From JBFEYJ01 sp041563315 (GTDB lineage Bacteria > Pseudomonadota > Gammaproteobacteria > Thiohalomonadales > Thiohalomonadaceae), in contig JBFFNE010000005.1 in the NCBI GenBank assembly GCA_041563315.1, positions 1-64,000 on the forward strand: a stretch of 64,000 nt of DNA, given 5' to 3'. Every line of letters begins with the position of its first letter. Position 1 is the first letter of the stretch. Positions 35,189 to 43,928 of the stretch are shown here, one piece after another. Both the position numbers and the translations under genes were made by a program. The notes under the pieces are model-generated. The model did not search any database, was not told where the DNA came from, and saw only the letters and a program-made list of their open reading frames with translations.

Positions 35189-37228
35189 ATGAGTTTGATC
35201 AACCGAATCCCACGCCTGACGCGCTTTCTTGGCCTGACTGTACTGGTCTACGTCATCGTATTCTCTGCTGCCCGCCTTGTCTTCTGGCAGTTATACGATA
35301 ACCCCAACGACCCCCTTGGCAGTGCCGACCTGCTCAAGGCACTCTATATTGGCCTCAAGTTCGATCTCCGATTGGCCCTTCTCATCATCCTGCCAATCTT
35401 TCTGTTCGGCTGGATAAAACAACTCAGTCCATTAGACAATGCATTTGGCCGCGGGCTCTGGCTCGGTTACCTTCTGCTGGTTACGATGGGTTCCGTCCTG
35501 TTCTACGTCACCGACTTTGGCCACTATGCCTACTTGCATGTGCGCGTCGATTCATCCGTATTGCGCTTTCTGACCAACCCACTGATCTCACTTGAAATGG
35601 TGTGGCAAAGCTATCCGGTAATCATCTGGCTCATTGCCCTTACCCTTCTGCTGGCGGGGTTTACATTCTCCATACATCGCATGTTGCGCATTCATAAGGA
35701 GGCCACGTATGAACCGCTGCATGGCTGGTACAAGACAATCATGGTCAGTACGACCGTCTTCCTTGTGCTGTTTGGCATCTATGGCAAGATTTCGTGGTAT
35801 CCACTGCGTTGGAGTGACGCCTTCTTCAGCAACCACGCCTTCGCCTCAACGGTCACTTTCAATCCGGTGCTCTACTTCTACGATACTTACAAAAATGGCG
35901 GTATGCCTTACGATGAAGAGGCCGTACAACAATCCTACTCGGAGGTGGCTGGTTATCTTGGGGTCGAGAATACTGATGCCACGAGCCTGAATTTCTCCCG
36001 CAAGGTGGTTCCAGCCAAACAGCCCGATAAACCTTACAACGTAATCGTTGTGATCCTCGAATCATTCGCCTCATACAAGTCGGGTCTCTCTGGCAATCCG
36101 TTACAGCCCACCCCACATTTCGATAAGATAGCGCGTAACGGCCTCTACTTCCCCAACTTCTATACCCCCACCACAGGCACGGCCCGTTCAGTGTTCTGTG
36201 CTGTCACCGGGATTCCAGATGTGCAGATGGGCGATACCTCCTCACGCAACCCGACCATCGTTAACCAGCACGTGATCATGGACGAATTCAAAGGCTACGA
36301 GAAATACTATTTCCTCGGCGGCAGCGCGAGCTGGCGCAACATCCACGCCATGCTCGCCAACAATATCCAGGATTTGAACATCTACGAAGAGGGAAGCTAT
36401 GAATCGCCACGTACCGATGTCTGGGGGATATCCGATCTGGATCTGTTCAAAGAGGCGCACAAGGTGCTGCAGCATGAGGAAAAGCCATTCTTCGCAGTGA
36501 TCCAGACCTCCGGCAACCACCGCCCCTACACCATCCCGGAAAACAACGAGGATTTCGAACTGCGTGATGCCAGCCAGGAAGAGCTGAACAGGTACGGCTT
36601 CGAGTCGGTGGATGAGTTCAACTCTTACCGTTTCATGGACCACAGTATTGGTCACTTCATGCAGCAGGTGAAGGAAGCGGGTTATTTCGACAACACCGTG
36701 TTCGCATTCTTCGGTGACCACGGCATTGCTGGTAACGCCGGCATCCATACCTACAAAGGAGACACCCAGCTGGCGCTGGGACAAAACCGCGTGCCCTTTG
36801 TCGTTTATGCCCCCAGCCTCATCCCCGAGGGGCGAGTGGTGGAGACTGTGGCCAGCGAAACTGACGTGATGACCTCTCTGGCCAGCCTTACCGGCCACGC
36901 CCACACCAACACGACCCTCGGCCGTGACCTGTTCGACCCGCGTTTCGATCAGGACCGACACGCCTTTATCATTGCCCACTCAGCCAGTACCTCGATTGGC
37001 GTAGTCAACGATGAGTTCTATTTCCGCATGCCGGTCAACAGCAACGAAGGTTCTCTGCACCGGCTCGACAGCGAGGAACCGAGGCAGGATGTGAGTGCCC
37101 AGCACCCCGAACTGGCCGAAAAGATGAAAAAACTCAGCCGTGGCCTCTATGAATCGGCTCGCTACATCAGCAACAATAATCCACGGCTTAAGGAAGAGAC
37201 ACCGGCTCTCACCCAAGCTGGCAACTAA
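35189..37228 (+). CDS. LtaS-like membrane sulfatase/phosphotransferase
   Basis: A 679-residue inner-membrane protein of the LTA synthase/phosphoglycerol transferase group. About five membrane spans lie in residues 10-205. A periplasmic alkaline-phosphatase-fold domain starts near residue 280. The metal and nucleophile sites are NVIVVILESFASY (glutamate), FYTPTTGTARSVFCA (threonine nucleophile) and VFAFFGDHGIAG (Asp-His). Gram-negative relatives transfer phosphoglycerol or phosphoethanolamine to glycans or lipids; the acceptor here is unknown. It sits just upstream of purD (9-base gap). Confidence 0.85.
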   Translation: MSLINRIPRLTRFLGLTVLVYVIVFSAARLVFWQLYDNPNDPLGSADLLKALYIGLKFDLRLALLIILPIFLFGWIKQLSPLDNAFGRGLWLGYLLLVTMGSVLFYVTDFGHYAYLHVRVDSSVLRFLTNPLISLEMVWQSYPVIIWLIALTLLLAGFTFSIHRMLRIHKEATYEPLHGWYKTIMVSTTVFLVLFGIYGKISWYPLRWSDAFFSNHAFASTVTFNPVLYFYDTYKNGGMPYDEEAVQQSYSEVAGYLGVENTDATSLNFSRKVVPAKQPDKPYNVIVVILESFASYKSGLSGNPLQPTPHFDKIARNGLYFPNFYTPTTGTARSVFCAVTGIPDVQMGDTSSRNPTIVNQHVIMDEFKGYEKYYFLGGSASWRNIHAMLANNIQDLNIYEEGSYESPRTDVWGISDLDLFKEAHKVLQHEEKPFFAVIQTSGNHRPYTIPENNEDFELRDASQEELNRYGFESVDEFNSYRFMDHSIGHFMQQVKEAGYFDNTVFAFFGDHGIAGNAGIHTYKGDTQLALGQNRVPFVVYAPSLIPEGRVVETVASETDVMTSLASLTGHAHTNTTLGRDLFDPRFDQDRHAFIIAHSASTSIGVVNDEFYFRMPVNSNEGSLHRLDSEEPRQDVSAQHPELAEKMKKLSRGLYESARYISNNNPRLKEETPALTQAGN

Positions 37229-37237
37229 AGGCAGATT

Positions 37238-38524
37238 ATGAAAGTACTGGTTATCGGCAGCGGTGGGCGCGAACACGCCTTGGCCTGGAAAGCGGCGCAA
37301 TCGCCTGATGTGGAAAAGATTTTTGTTGCTCCCGGCAACGCAGGCACCACACGAGAGGCAAAAATGGAAAATATCGCCATCGGCGTCGAGGATATCGATG
37401 GCCTGCTCGGATTCGCCCGCGACAATGCCATTGACCTCACTATCGTCGGTCCCGAAGCGCCGCTGGTTCTTGGCATCGTCGACGCTTTCGAGAAGGCAGG
37501 CCTGCGCTGCTTTGGACCGCGCATGGGGGCAGCCCAGCTCGAGGGCTCCAAGGCCTTTACCAAGGATTTCCTTGCCCGTCACCACATCCCCACGGCGGCT
37601 TACGCCAATTTTACCGATATCGATCAAGCACTGACCTATATCAAGGAGAAGAGTGCCCCCATCGTCATCAAGGCCGATGGTCTTGCCGCAGGGAAAGGGG
37701 TCATCGTCGCCATGACGCAGGACGAGGCCGAGAGCGCGGTCCGTGACATGCTCGCCGGCAATGCCTTCGGTGAGGCGGGCCACCGAGTGGTGATCGAGGA
37801 GTTCCTCGAGGGCGAGGAGGCAAGCTTCATTGTCATGGTCGATGGTGAGCATATTCTGCCGATGGCCACCTCCCAGGACCACAAACGTGTCGGTGAGGGC
37901 GACACTGGCCCCAATACCGGTGGTATGGGTGCCTACTCCCCCGCTCCGGTGGTCACCCCCGAGCTCCATGCGCGCATCATGCGCGAGGTGATCGAACCGA
38001 CCGTGCGCGGCATGGCCGCCGAAGGTAACCCCTATACCGGCTTCCTTTATGCGGGCCTGATGATTACCGCTGACGGCGCACCCAAGGTGATCGAATACAA
38101 CTGCCGCTTCGGCGATCCGGAAACCCAGCCAATTATGATGCGCCTCAAGTCTGATCTGGTTGCACTGTGTAATGCCGCACTGGAGCGCAAGCTGGACAGG
38201 ATTTCTGCCGAATGGGACCGGCGTGCCGCCATGGGTGTGGTGCTGGCCGCTGGTGGTTACCCGGGCAGTTATGCAAAAGGCGACGTGATAAACGGCCTCG
38301 ACGACGCCGACAGTACAGATGCCAAGATCTTTCATGCCGGCACGACTGAAGTGGATGGCAAGGTGGTCACTGCCGGTGGTCGCGTGCTCTGTGCCACTGC
38401 TCTGGGCAGCAGCGTAAGCGAAGCCCAGCAAAAGGCCTATGCCCTGGCTGACAAGATCAACTGGAAAGGGATGTTCATGCGCCGCGATATCGGCTACCGC
38501 GCCATCGCGCGGGAAAAGGCCTGA
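37238..38524 (+). CDS. purD: Phosphoribosylamine-glycine ligase
   Basis: A 428-residue ATP-grasp enzyme of purine synthesis that joins glycine to phosphoribosylamine. It starts MKVLVIGSGGREHALAWKAA. The conserved PAPGNAGT-like loop is FVAPGNAGTTREAKM. Further motifs are GPEAPLVLGIVDAFE, PIVIKADGLAAGKGV, ATSQDHKRVGEGDTGPNTGG and EYNCRFGDPETQPIMMRL. It is separated from purH by the phosphatase and LtaS-like genes, whereas in enterics purH and purD adjoin. Confidence 0.98.
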   Translation: MKVLVIGSGGREHALAWKAAQSPDVEKIFVAPGNAGTTREAKMENIAIGVEDIDGLLGFARDNAIDLTIVGPEAPLVLGIVDAFEKAGLRCFGPRMGAAQLEGSKAFTKDFLARHHIPTAAYANFTDIDQALTYIKEKSAPIVIKADGLAAGKGVIVAMTQDEAESAVRDMLAGNAFGEAGHRVVIEEFLEGEEASFIVMVDGEHILPMATSQDHKRVGEGDTGPNTGGMGAYSPAPVVTPELHARIMREVIEPTVRGMAAEGNPYTGFLYAGLMITADGAPKVIEYNCRFGDPETQPIMMRLKSDLVALCNAALERKLDRISAEWDRRAAMGVVLAAGGYPGSYAKGDVINGLDDADSTDAKIFHAGTTEVDGKVVTAGGRVLCATALGSSVSEAQQKAYALADKINWKGMFMRRDIGYRAIAREKA

Positions 38525-38531
38525 AAAGCGC

Positions 38532-38770
38532 TTCACCGCAGAGGCGCAAAGGAAAAACTCAGGTCTGAATGGCAATAGTGCTTTGTCATTCCGGCGAAAG
38601 CCGGAATCCAGGAGCCAGGATAACAGCCGGGATCCCGGACTACGCCGGGATGACAACAGCGTTGACCAACTTGTTTTGAGTCCGATCTCAAAGGTGTATT
38701 CAGTGGGTCACGCCCCCAGGGATGTCGCTATCTCATAGCCGTTCCTACTTTTGCGTCCTTCGCGTTGAAT
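38532..38770. repeat. Intergenic CGCAAAG-type inverted repeat, copy 3 (interrupted)
   Basis: Left end TTCACCGCAGAGGCGCAAAGG and right end TTTTGCGTCCTTCGCGTTGAA are near reverse complements. They are about 100 bases further apart than in the other copies because a second repeat (38585-38654) lies between them. Confidence 0.7.
38585..38654. repeat. Palindromic intergenic repeat (GTCATTCCGGCGAAAGCCGGAAT type)
   Basis: The left hairpin ATTCCGGC-GAAA-GCCGGAAT is followed by a second palindrome (GGGATCCC) and the end CGCCGGGATGAC. The outer ends GTCATTCC and GGGATGAC are near reverse complements. This kind of element is common between genes in many proteobacteria. It is nested in copy 3 of the CGCAAAG repeat. 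Confidence 0.75.
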
Positions 38771-38925
38771 ATTTTTTCTTGCAAAACAATACATTAAGTA
38801 TAGAAGAAGCAAAAACTTCCATTTTTTCCGAGACTTAAACCCGGCATTTCGGCTAAAATGTGCTGTTCTGAGTTGTCAAGCTGCTGAATTAAAAGAATTT
38901 TCAATCCTGTTTTAGGAGTCGATCC

Positions 38926-39822
38926 ATGTCAGTAAAGCATCCTGTGATTGCGGTTACCGGTTCTTCCGGTGCCGGAACCACCACCGTTAAGAATGCCTTT
39001 GAACACATCTTCTTCCGCGAAAAGATCAAGCCCCTGGTTATCGAGGGTGATAGCTACCACCGCTATGATCGCGCCGCGATGAAAGAGGCTATCGCCAAGT
39101 TTGCCGAAGAGGGCAAGAACCTGTCCCACTTCGGTCCGGAGGCCAACCATTTCGACCTACTGGCCGATACCTTCAAGGCCTATGGGGAGACTGGCGGCTG
39201 CAAGCGTCGTTACTATATCCATAGCGATGAAGAGGCCGATCACCACAATGATCGTCTGGGTGGCACCAGCTACACTGCCGGCCAGTTTACCCCCTGGGAG
39301 GAGATCAACGAGCAGACTGACGTGCTGTTCTATGAAGGTCTGCACGGTGGTGCCAAAGACGGTGATGTGGATGTCTCCGCCTACACCGACCTGCTGGTCG
39401 GCGTGGTACCGATTGTCAACCTGGAGTGGATCCAGAAGATCTTCCGCGACAATGCCCAGCGCGGTTACAGCGCCGAGGCCATTGTCGACACCATCCTGCG
39501 TCGCATGCCGGACTACGTGAACTACATCACCCCGCAGTTCTCCCGTACCGACATCAACTTCCAGCGCGTACCGACCGTCGACACCTCCAACCCGTTCATC
39601 GCCCGCGACATTCCCACCCCGGACGAGTCCTTCGTGGTGATTCGCTTCCGCGATCCGGTCAAGACCGGTGTCGACTTCCCCTACCTGCTGAACATGATCC
39701 CGGACTCCTTCATGTCCCGCCGCAACACCATCGTGGTCCCCGGTGCCAAGATGGGCTTCGCCATGGAGCTGATCCTTGCCCCGATCATCCATGACATGAT
39801 CAGCAAGAGCCGTAACGCCTGA
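38926..39822 (+). CDS. prk: Phosphoribulokinase
   Basis: A 298-residue class I phosphoribulokinase of the Calvin cycle, which makes ribulose 1,5-bisphosphate for RuBisCO. The Walker A loop is VTGSSGAGTTTVKNAF. Further matches are VIEGDSYHRYDRAAM, FTPWEEINEQTDVLFYEGLH and IVNLEWIQKIFRDNAQRGYS. Length fits the proteobacterial octameric type, not the cyanobacterial type with a redox cysteine pair. No RuBisCO gene lies in the window, so it is placed apart from other cbb genes. It ends at a strong terminator. Confidence 0.96.
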   Translation: MSVKHPVIAVTGSSGAGTTTVKNAFEHIFFREKIKPLVIEGDSYHRYDRAAMKEAIAKFAEEGKNLSHFGPEANHFDLLADTFKAYGETGGCKRRYYIHSDEEADHHNDRLGGTSYTAGQFTPWEEINEQTDVLFYEGLHGGAKDGDVDVSAYTDLLVGVVPIVNLEWIQKIFRDNAQRGYSAEAIVDTILRRMPDYVNYITPQFSRTDINFQRVPTVDTSNPFIARDIPTPDESFVVIRFRDPVKTGVDFPYLLNMIPDSFMSRRNTIVVPGAKMGFAMELILAPIIHDMISKSRNA

Positions 39823-39842
39823 GTCCTGCTCTCAGCGCAATG

Positions 39843-39873
39843 AAAAAGGCCCGCATCTCTGCGGGCCTTTTTT
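39843..39873. terminator. Bidirectional rho-independent terminator
   Basis: Stem GGCCCGC/GCGGGCC with a 6-base loop, an A-run on the left and six T residues on the right. It ends prk on the plus strand and can also end the convergent surface-protein gene. Confidence 0.92.
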
Positions 39874-39885
39874 ATTCCATGACCA

Positions 39886-42870
39886 TCAGCGGCCAAGCGG
39901 AAATCTTCTCCTGCCCATATACCCCATCGACAACAACAGGAATATGGATACCAGGTCCAGGGCACCGCCGCCACCACCGTTAGCGCTGCTGACATAGGCT
40001 CCGCTCATTGCCCTCACCTTCACCGTACGACTGACAGGTACGGCGGCATTGCCGGCACTATCGCTTACAGTGTAGGTGAGTGTATAAGCCCCTTCAGTCA
40101 CCATGTCCACCGTTCCGGTTACCGACACAGCGAGGTCGGTATCGACGTTATCACTCACCGTGGTTCCAGGGTCGGTGAAACTTGTCCCAAACACGACCGT
40201 CATCTGATGATCGCCCTGCAGAGTGATCTCCGGTGCGGTCTGATCAGTGACGTTGACTGTGCGGGTCACCGGGGTGGCGGCGTTGCCTGCCGCATCACTT
40301 ACATCATAGGTAAGGATGTAGCTGCCAACAGTACTGGTATCCACCGTGCCCGTCACCGTAGTAACGAGCCCGACATCGACATTATCGCTTACGGCAGTGC
40401 CCGGGTCCGCGAAGGTGCTGCCGTGAGCCACCGTCATCGGATCATCCCCCAGAAGAGTGATCACCGGTGCGGTCTGATCAGTGACGTTGACTGTGCGGGT
40501 CACCGGGGTGGCGGCATTGCCAGCCGCATCACTGACGTCATAGGTAAGAATGTAACTGCCAACAGTACTCGTATCCACCGTGCCCGTCACCGTAGTAACG
40601 AGCCCGACATCGACATTATCGCTTACGGCAGTGCCCGGGTCCGCGAAGGTGCTGCCGTGAGCCACCGTCATCGGATCATCCCCCAGCAGAGTGATCACCG
40701 GTGCGGTCTGATCAGTGACGTTGACTGTGCGGGTCACCGGGGTGGCGGCGTTGCCTGCCGCATCACTGACATCATAGGTAAGAATGTAACTGCCAACAGT
40801 ACTCGTATCCACCGTGCCCGTCACCGTGGTAACGAGCCCATCATCGACATTATCGCTTACGGCAGTGCCCGGGTCCACGAAGGTGCTGCCGTGGGCCACC
40901 GTCATCGGGTCATCACCCAGCAAAGTGATCACCGGAACGACTTCGTCAGCGCTTTGCTGGACACTGCCGGAACTTACTCCCACATAACGAATGGTTGGTT
41001 TTTCAGGGTCGACGGCAATAGCCTGTACCGACAGGCTGCTTAAACCCGTGTTGCTTTCGATCCAATTGGCGCCGCTATCCGTGCTCATGAAAAAGCCACC
41101 CTGACTGGTACCTGCGTAGAGAGCAGCGGGAGCAGACGGGTCAAAGGCAATGGACAGAATAGAGAGACCGGGCAGCCCCGTGTTACTCCAGTTCGCACCG
41201 CTGTCCGTGCTCTTGAAGATGCCACCACCCAAAGTGCCTGCATAGAGGATAGAAGACGTGGCCGGGTCAATAGCCAAAGAGGTAATTATTGTACTGGTCA
41301 AACCGCTGTTGCTGACACTCCAGGTCGCACCACTATCCATACTTACGAAGACGCCTCCCAGTGTGCCCGCGTACAGGATTGAAGGCGTGGAAGGGTCGAT
41401 GACCAGGGAGCGTACCGTCAACGTGGTCATGCCACTCTTGTTCTGATTCCAGCTCAGACCGCCGTCGACACTCTTAAAGACACCACCACCCCATGTTCCT
41501 GCATAGAGGATAGAGGGTGTCATGGGATCGATAACCAACTCATAAACAGCAAGATTGGTCAGGCCACTGTTGCTGGCGCTCCAACTCACTCCGCTGTCAA
41601 CACTCTTGAAAACCCCGCCACTCCCAGTCCCGGCATAGAGTGTTGAGGGGGTAACAGGATCGATGGCCAGGGAATTTAAGATCTGATTTCCCAGGCCGTT
41701 ACTGCTTGCGCTCCAGTTTGCCCCCCTGTCGGTACTCTTGAAAAGGCCATTACCACTTGTGCCGGCATAGAGGGTAGAGGAGATACCAGGATCAATCGCC
41801 AGGGAGTAAACAGATAAATTGCTCAGGCCCCGGTTGCCTTCACCCCAGCTCGCGCTGCTATCCAGGCTCTTGGAAATGCCACGACTTGTCCCTGCATAGA
41901 GGGTGGACGGTGTCAGCGGGTCGATCACAAGGGTACGAACGTTCATCGAGCCTATACCGGTGTTGCTGGCATTCCAGCTCACGCCGTTGTCAGCGCTCCG
42001 ATAGATGCCCCCTCCCCCAGTACCCGCATAGAGAATGGAAGGCGTGGTCGGATCGATAGCAACGGTATAGATATTTGCACCAATAAGCCCGCTGGAACTC
42101 CAGCTCACACCGCCATCACTGCTCTTGTAGACACCACTGCTCCATGTGCCCGCATAGAGAGTTGAGGGTGCGCCGGGATCGATGGCCAATGAGAAGATAA
42201 CAGCGCTATTAGGCAGGCCACTGCTACTGGAGTTCCAGTTTGCACCGCTATCCGTGCTTATGAAAACACCTGAATACGTCCCCGCATAAAGGGTGCTGGA
42301 TGTGAGCGGATCGAGGGCAATGGTCAAGATGGACGATTGCGTCAGACCGTTACTAGTGGGGATCCAGGTCATACCCTGATCCATGCTCTTGAAAAGACCA
42401 CTTCCACTGGTTCCGGCATAAAGAATCGCAGGCGTGGCGGGGTCTATGGCAAGGGCATTGATATACGCACTCGTCAGACCGGTGTTACTGGCACTCCAGC
42501 TCACGCCACTATCGGTACTCTTGAAAACACCACCAGCTGTCCCCGCATAGAGCGTAGACGGTGTGACTGGGTGAATAACAAGGGCGTTGACGGTCTGATT
42601 GTCCAGCCCACCGTTACGGATGCTCCAGTTCTCTCCGCTATCTGTGCTGACATAAACCCCACCTCCTGAGGTGCCCGCATAGAGCGTTGTGGGGGTAAGC
42701 GGGTCCATCGCCAGCGCAGTGACATTTCCCCCATAGGGTCCGCTGGAGGGGCTCCACATCAGAGCTTGTGCTATTTGCGGCAAGGTCAGCGAAAGAAGGA
42801 TAAAGAGAATTCCCAGCCAGGTGTCCGATATAAGCAGATTTTTCCCGGTATCGACAGATTGCATTTGCAT
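39886..42870 (-). CDS. Secreted beta-propeller/Ig-like surface protein with GlyGly-CTERM-like tail
   Basis: About 994 residues. I prefer the ATG at 42870 (or 42864), right after an AAAGGA ribosome binding site, over the upstream TTG at 42894. A signal peptide (LGILFILLSLTLPQIAQA) is followed by 14 repeats of about 43-45 residues of the BNR/YCF48 type, with cores like IDPxTPSTLYAGT and STDSGANWS. These are followed by four Ig-like DUF5011-type repeats of 78 residues (ITLLGDDPMTVAHGSTF, VTGTVDTSTVGSYILTYDVS). The tail has a glycine run, one hydrophobic segment (ALDLVSIFLLLSMGYMG) and RRR, like the GlyGly-CTERM signal processed by rhombosortase. A cell-surface role is likely; the ligand is unknown. 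Confidence 0.85.
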   Translation of the reverse strand: MQMQSVDTGKNLLISDTWLGILFILLSLTLPQIAQALMWSPSSGPYGGNVTALAMDPLTPTTLYAGTSGGGVYVSTDSGENWSIRNGGLDNQTVNALVIHPVTPSTLYAGTAGGVFKSTDSGVSWSASNTGLTSAYINALAIDPATPAILYAGTSGSGLFKSMDQGMTWIPTSNGLTQSSILTIALDPLTSSTLYAGTYSGVFISTDSGANWNSSSSGLPNSAVIFSLAIDPGAPSTLYAGTWSSGVYKSSDGGVSWSSSGLIGANIYTVAIDPTTPSILYAGTGGGGIYRSADNGVSWNASNTGIGSMNVRTLVIDPLTPSTLYAGTSRGISKSLDSSASWGEGNRGLSNLSVYSLAIDPGISSTLYAGTSGNGLFKSTDRGANWSASSNGLGNQILNSLAIDPVTPSTLYAGTGSGGVFKSVDSGVSWSASNSGLTNLAVYELVIDPMTPSILYAGTWGGGVFKSVDGGLSWNQNKSGMTTLTVRSLVIDPSTPSILYAGTLGGVFVSMDSGATWSVSNSGLTSTIITSLAIDPATSSILYAGTLGGGIFKSTDSGANWSNTGLPGLSILSIAFDPSAPAALYAGTSQGGFFMSTDSGANWIESNTGLSSLSVQAIAVDPEKPTIRYVGVSSGSVQQSADEVVPVITLLGDDPMTVAHGSTFVDPGTAVSDNVDDGLVTTVTGTVDTSTVGSYILTYDVSDAAGNAATPVTRTVNVTDQTAPVITLLGDDPMTVAHGSTFADPGTAVSDNVDVGLVTTVTGTVDTSTVGSYILTYDVSDAAGNAATPVTRTVNVTDQTAPVITLLGDDPMTVAHGSTFADPGTAVSDNVDVGLVTTVTGTVDTSTVGSYILTYDVSDAAGNAATPVTRTVNVTDQTAPEITLQGDHQMTVVFGTSFTDPGTTVSDNVDTDLAVSVTGTVDMVTEGAYTLTYTVSDSAGNAAVPVSRTVKVRAMSGAYVSSANGGGGGALDLVSIFLLLSMGYMGRRRFPLGR
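40210..40935 (-). repeat. Tandem 234-bp repeats encoding Ig-like domains
   Basis: Three nearly identical 234-bp units and one diverged unit, each encoding a 78-residue DUF5011-type domain. The same CGGTGCGGTCTGATCAGTGA start occurs at 40231, 40465 and 40699. The low divergence indicates recent duplication, with potential for copy-number change. Confidence 0.9.
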
Positions 42871-43197
42871 GTTCCTTTTTCGGCTTTTGCACAAATCCTA
42901 GTGGTCGGGAACAGGAATGCCGGTCGGTGCCCGCCCCATATTTCCGGGGTAACGACCTTATGAAGAGGCCGCTAACCACCTGACAGGGGTAGAAGAAGAC
43001 ATGAGGGCATAGTGAGAAAGTCAGAACACGGAGGGGTGAAGCCTCGACCTGGTTTCATAAGAAACCGAGGTGGATAAATTTCGCGCAGGAGTAAGCTTTT
43101 CAGCTCGCTGGTTAACGATTATGAGGTGCAATTCCCGGATAAAGGTGAGAGAAAACAACTACTGGCAACCCGGCCGGTATTGACCGAATTATGCCGT
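42871..43197. other. Intergenic region between surface protein and ectR
   Basis: About 330 bases that should hold the minus-strand promoter of the surface-protein gene. Small inverted repeats occur (GGTTTC-ATAA-GAAACC near 43052-43067). No riboswitch or gene was recognised. Confidence 0.45.
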
Positions 43198-43713
43198 CTA
43201 CCGACCTTCAGAAGTGGCATCCCACTCTTCGACCGGAGCAATCGCATCCAGTGCCTGACGGGTATCCAGCACAGGGGCGGCATCAATATCCTGTGCGTCC
43301 ATCATCTCCGCCAGACGCTGCAGGGAGGCCAGAATCTGGTGCTGTTCCCAGTCCTTGAGCTCTTCAAAACGCTGAATAAAACGTTCTTGCAACAGGGTAG
43401 GTGCCGATGCCAGCTGTGTCTTTCCCTCTTCGGTCAGCGTGACAAAGACCTTGCGTCGATCCGTGTGGGAGCGAATGCGCTGAATCAATTCACGCTTTTC
43501 TAATCGATCGAGGATAGAGGTCACCGTACCTTGGCTAAGGTTCACCTCCCGAGCCAGTTCACCTGCACTCATCTCCTTATGCACCCCCAGCGCCTGCAGC
43601 ACCAGCAATTGCGGACCGGTGAACCCCGAGTTCTGCATCAGCCGGCGGGAACGCATGTCGATTGCGCGGATGATGCGACGCAGGGAAATCAGTACATCAG
43701 TCGTTCTTTCCAT
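43198..43713 (-). CDS. ectR: MarR-family regulator, probable ectoine operon repressor EctR
   Basis: A 171-residue winged-helix regulator of the MarR family (LAREVNLSQGTVTSILDRLE as recognition part; RSHTDRRKVFVTLTEEGK as wing). It is divergent from ectA, the position of EctR1 in halophilic methylotrophs, which represses ectABC-ask. Palindromic sites in the shared promoter region fit autoregulation and ect control. Function is inferred from position and family. Confidence 0.85.
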   Translation of the reverse strand: MERTTDVLISLRRIIRAIDMRSRRLMQNSGFTGPQLLVLQALGVHKEMSAGELAREVNLSQGTVTSILDRLEKRELIQRIRSHTDRRKVFVTLTEEGKTQLASAPTLLQERFIQRFEELKDWEQHQILASLQRLAEMMDAQDIDAAPVLDTRQALDAIAPVEEWDATSEGR

Positions 43714-43774
43714 TACCCCTCACAACAGGTGCTATACATAAGGAAATACACGCTCAGACAGAAAAACTAGTTTC

Positions 43775-43789
43775 TATACAAAAGGTATA
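43775..43789. promoter_or_regulatory. Possible EctR site near the ectR promoter
   Basis: Inverted repeat TATAC-N5-GTATA about 60-75 bases upstream of the ectR start codon. On the minus strand it includes TTTTGTATA, like the two sites in front of ectA. Confidence 0.4.
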
Positions 43790-43824
43790 CGGTTAGCAAA
43801 TAACCCTAAAAAACAGTGATAAAC

Positions 43825-43854
43825 TTGATTTCAGCCCTATCACCCTCATATAAT
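43825..43854 (+). promoter_or_regulatory. Predicted sigma-70 promoter of the ect operon
   Basis: TTGATT (43825-43830) and a perfect TATAAT (43849-43854) are separated by 18 bases. The expected start near 43861 lies just before two palindromes, so a bound repressor would block transcription. Confidence 0.65.
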
Positions 43855-43868
43855 AGCCAAACAAATCA

Positions 43869-43895
43869 TTTGTATACAAACTATTTGTCCACAAA
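43869..43895. promoter_or_regulatory. Two tandem palindromes, likely EctR operators
   Basis: TTTGTATACAAA (43869-43880, perfect palindrome) and TTTGTCCACAAA (43884-43895, two central mismatches) are spaced 15 bases centre to centre. They lie just downstream of the predicted ect transcription start. Confidence 0.6.
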
Positions 43896-43928
43896 CGATT
43901 TACCAGCCTATAACCCACAAGGTTAATA

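Larger units (their letters stand above)
38525..38925. other. Intergenic region between purD and phosphoribulokinase
   Basis: About 400 bases. The first 245 are filled by a composite repeat (copy 3 of the CGCAAAG element with a second palindromic element inside). The last 155 bases are AT-rich and should hold the phosphoribulokinase promoter; the ribosome binding site TTAGGAG at about 38911-38917 is clear. No LysR-type (CbbR) site could be assigned with confidence. Confidence 0.6.

Noticed and set aside
36980..38656. Minus-strand open frame of 558 codons
   Set aside because: Opposite purD and the end of the LtaS-like gene, both with clear motifs; also crosses an intergenic repeat.
42895..43130. 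Region checked for a c-di-GMP riboswitch upstream of the surface-protein gene
   Set aside because: The conserved GEMM core could not be found on either strand.
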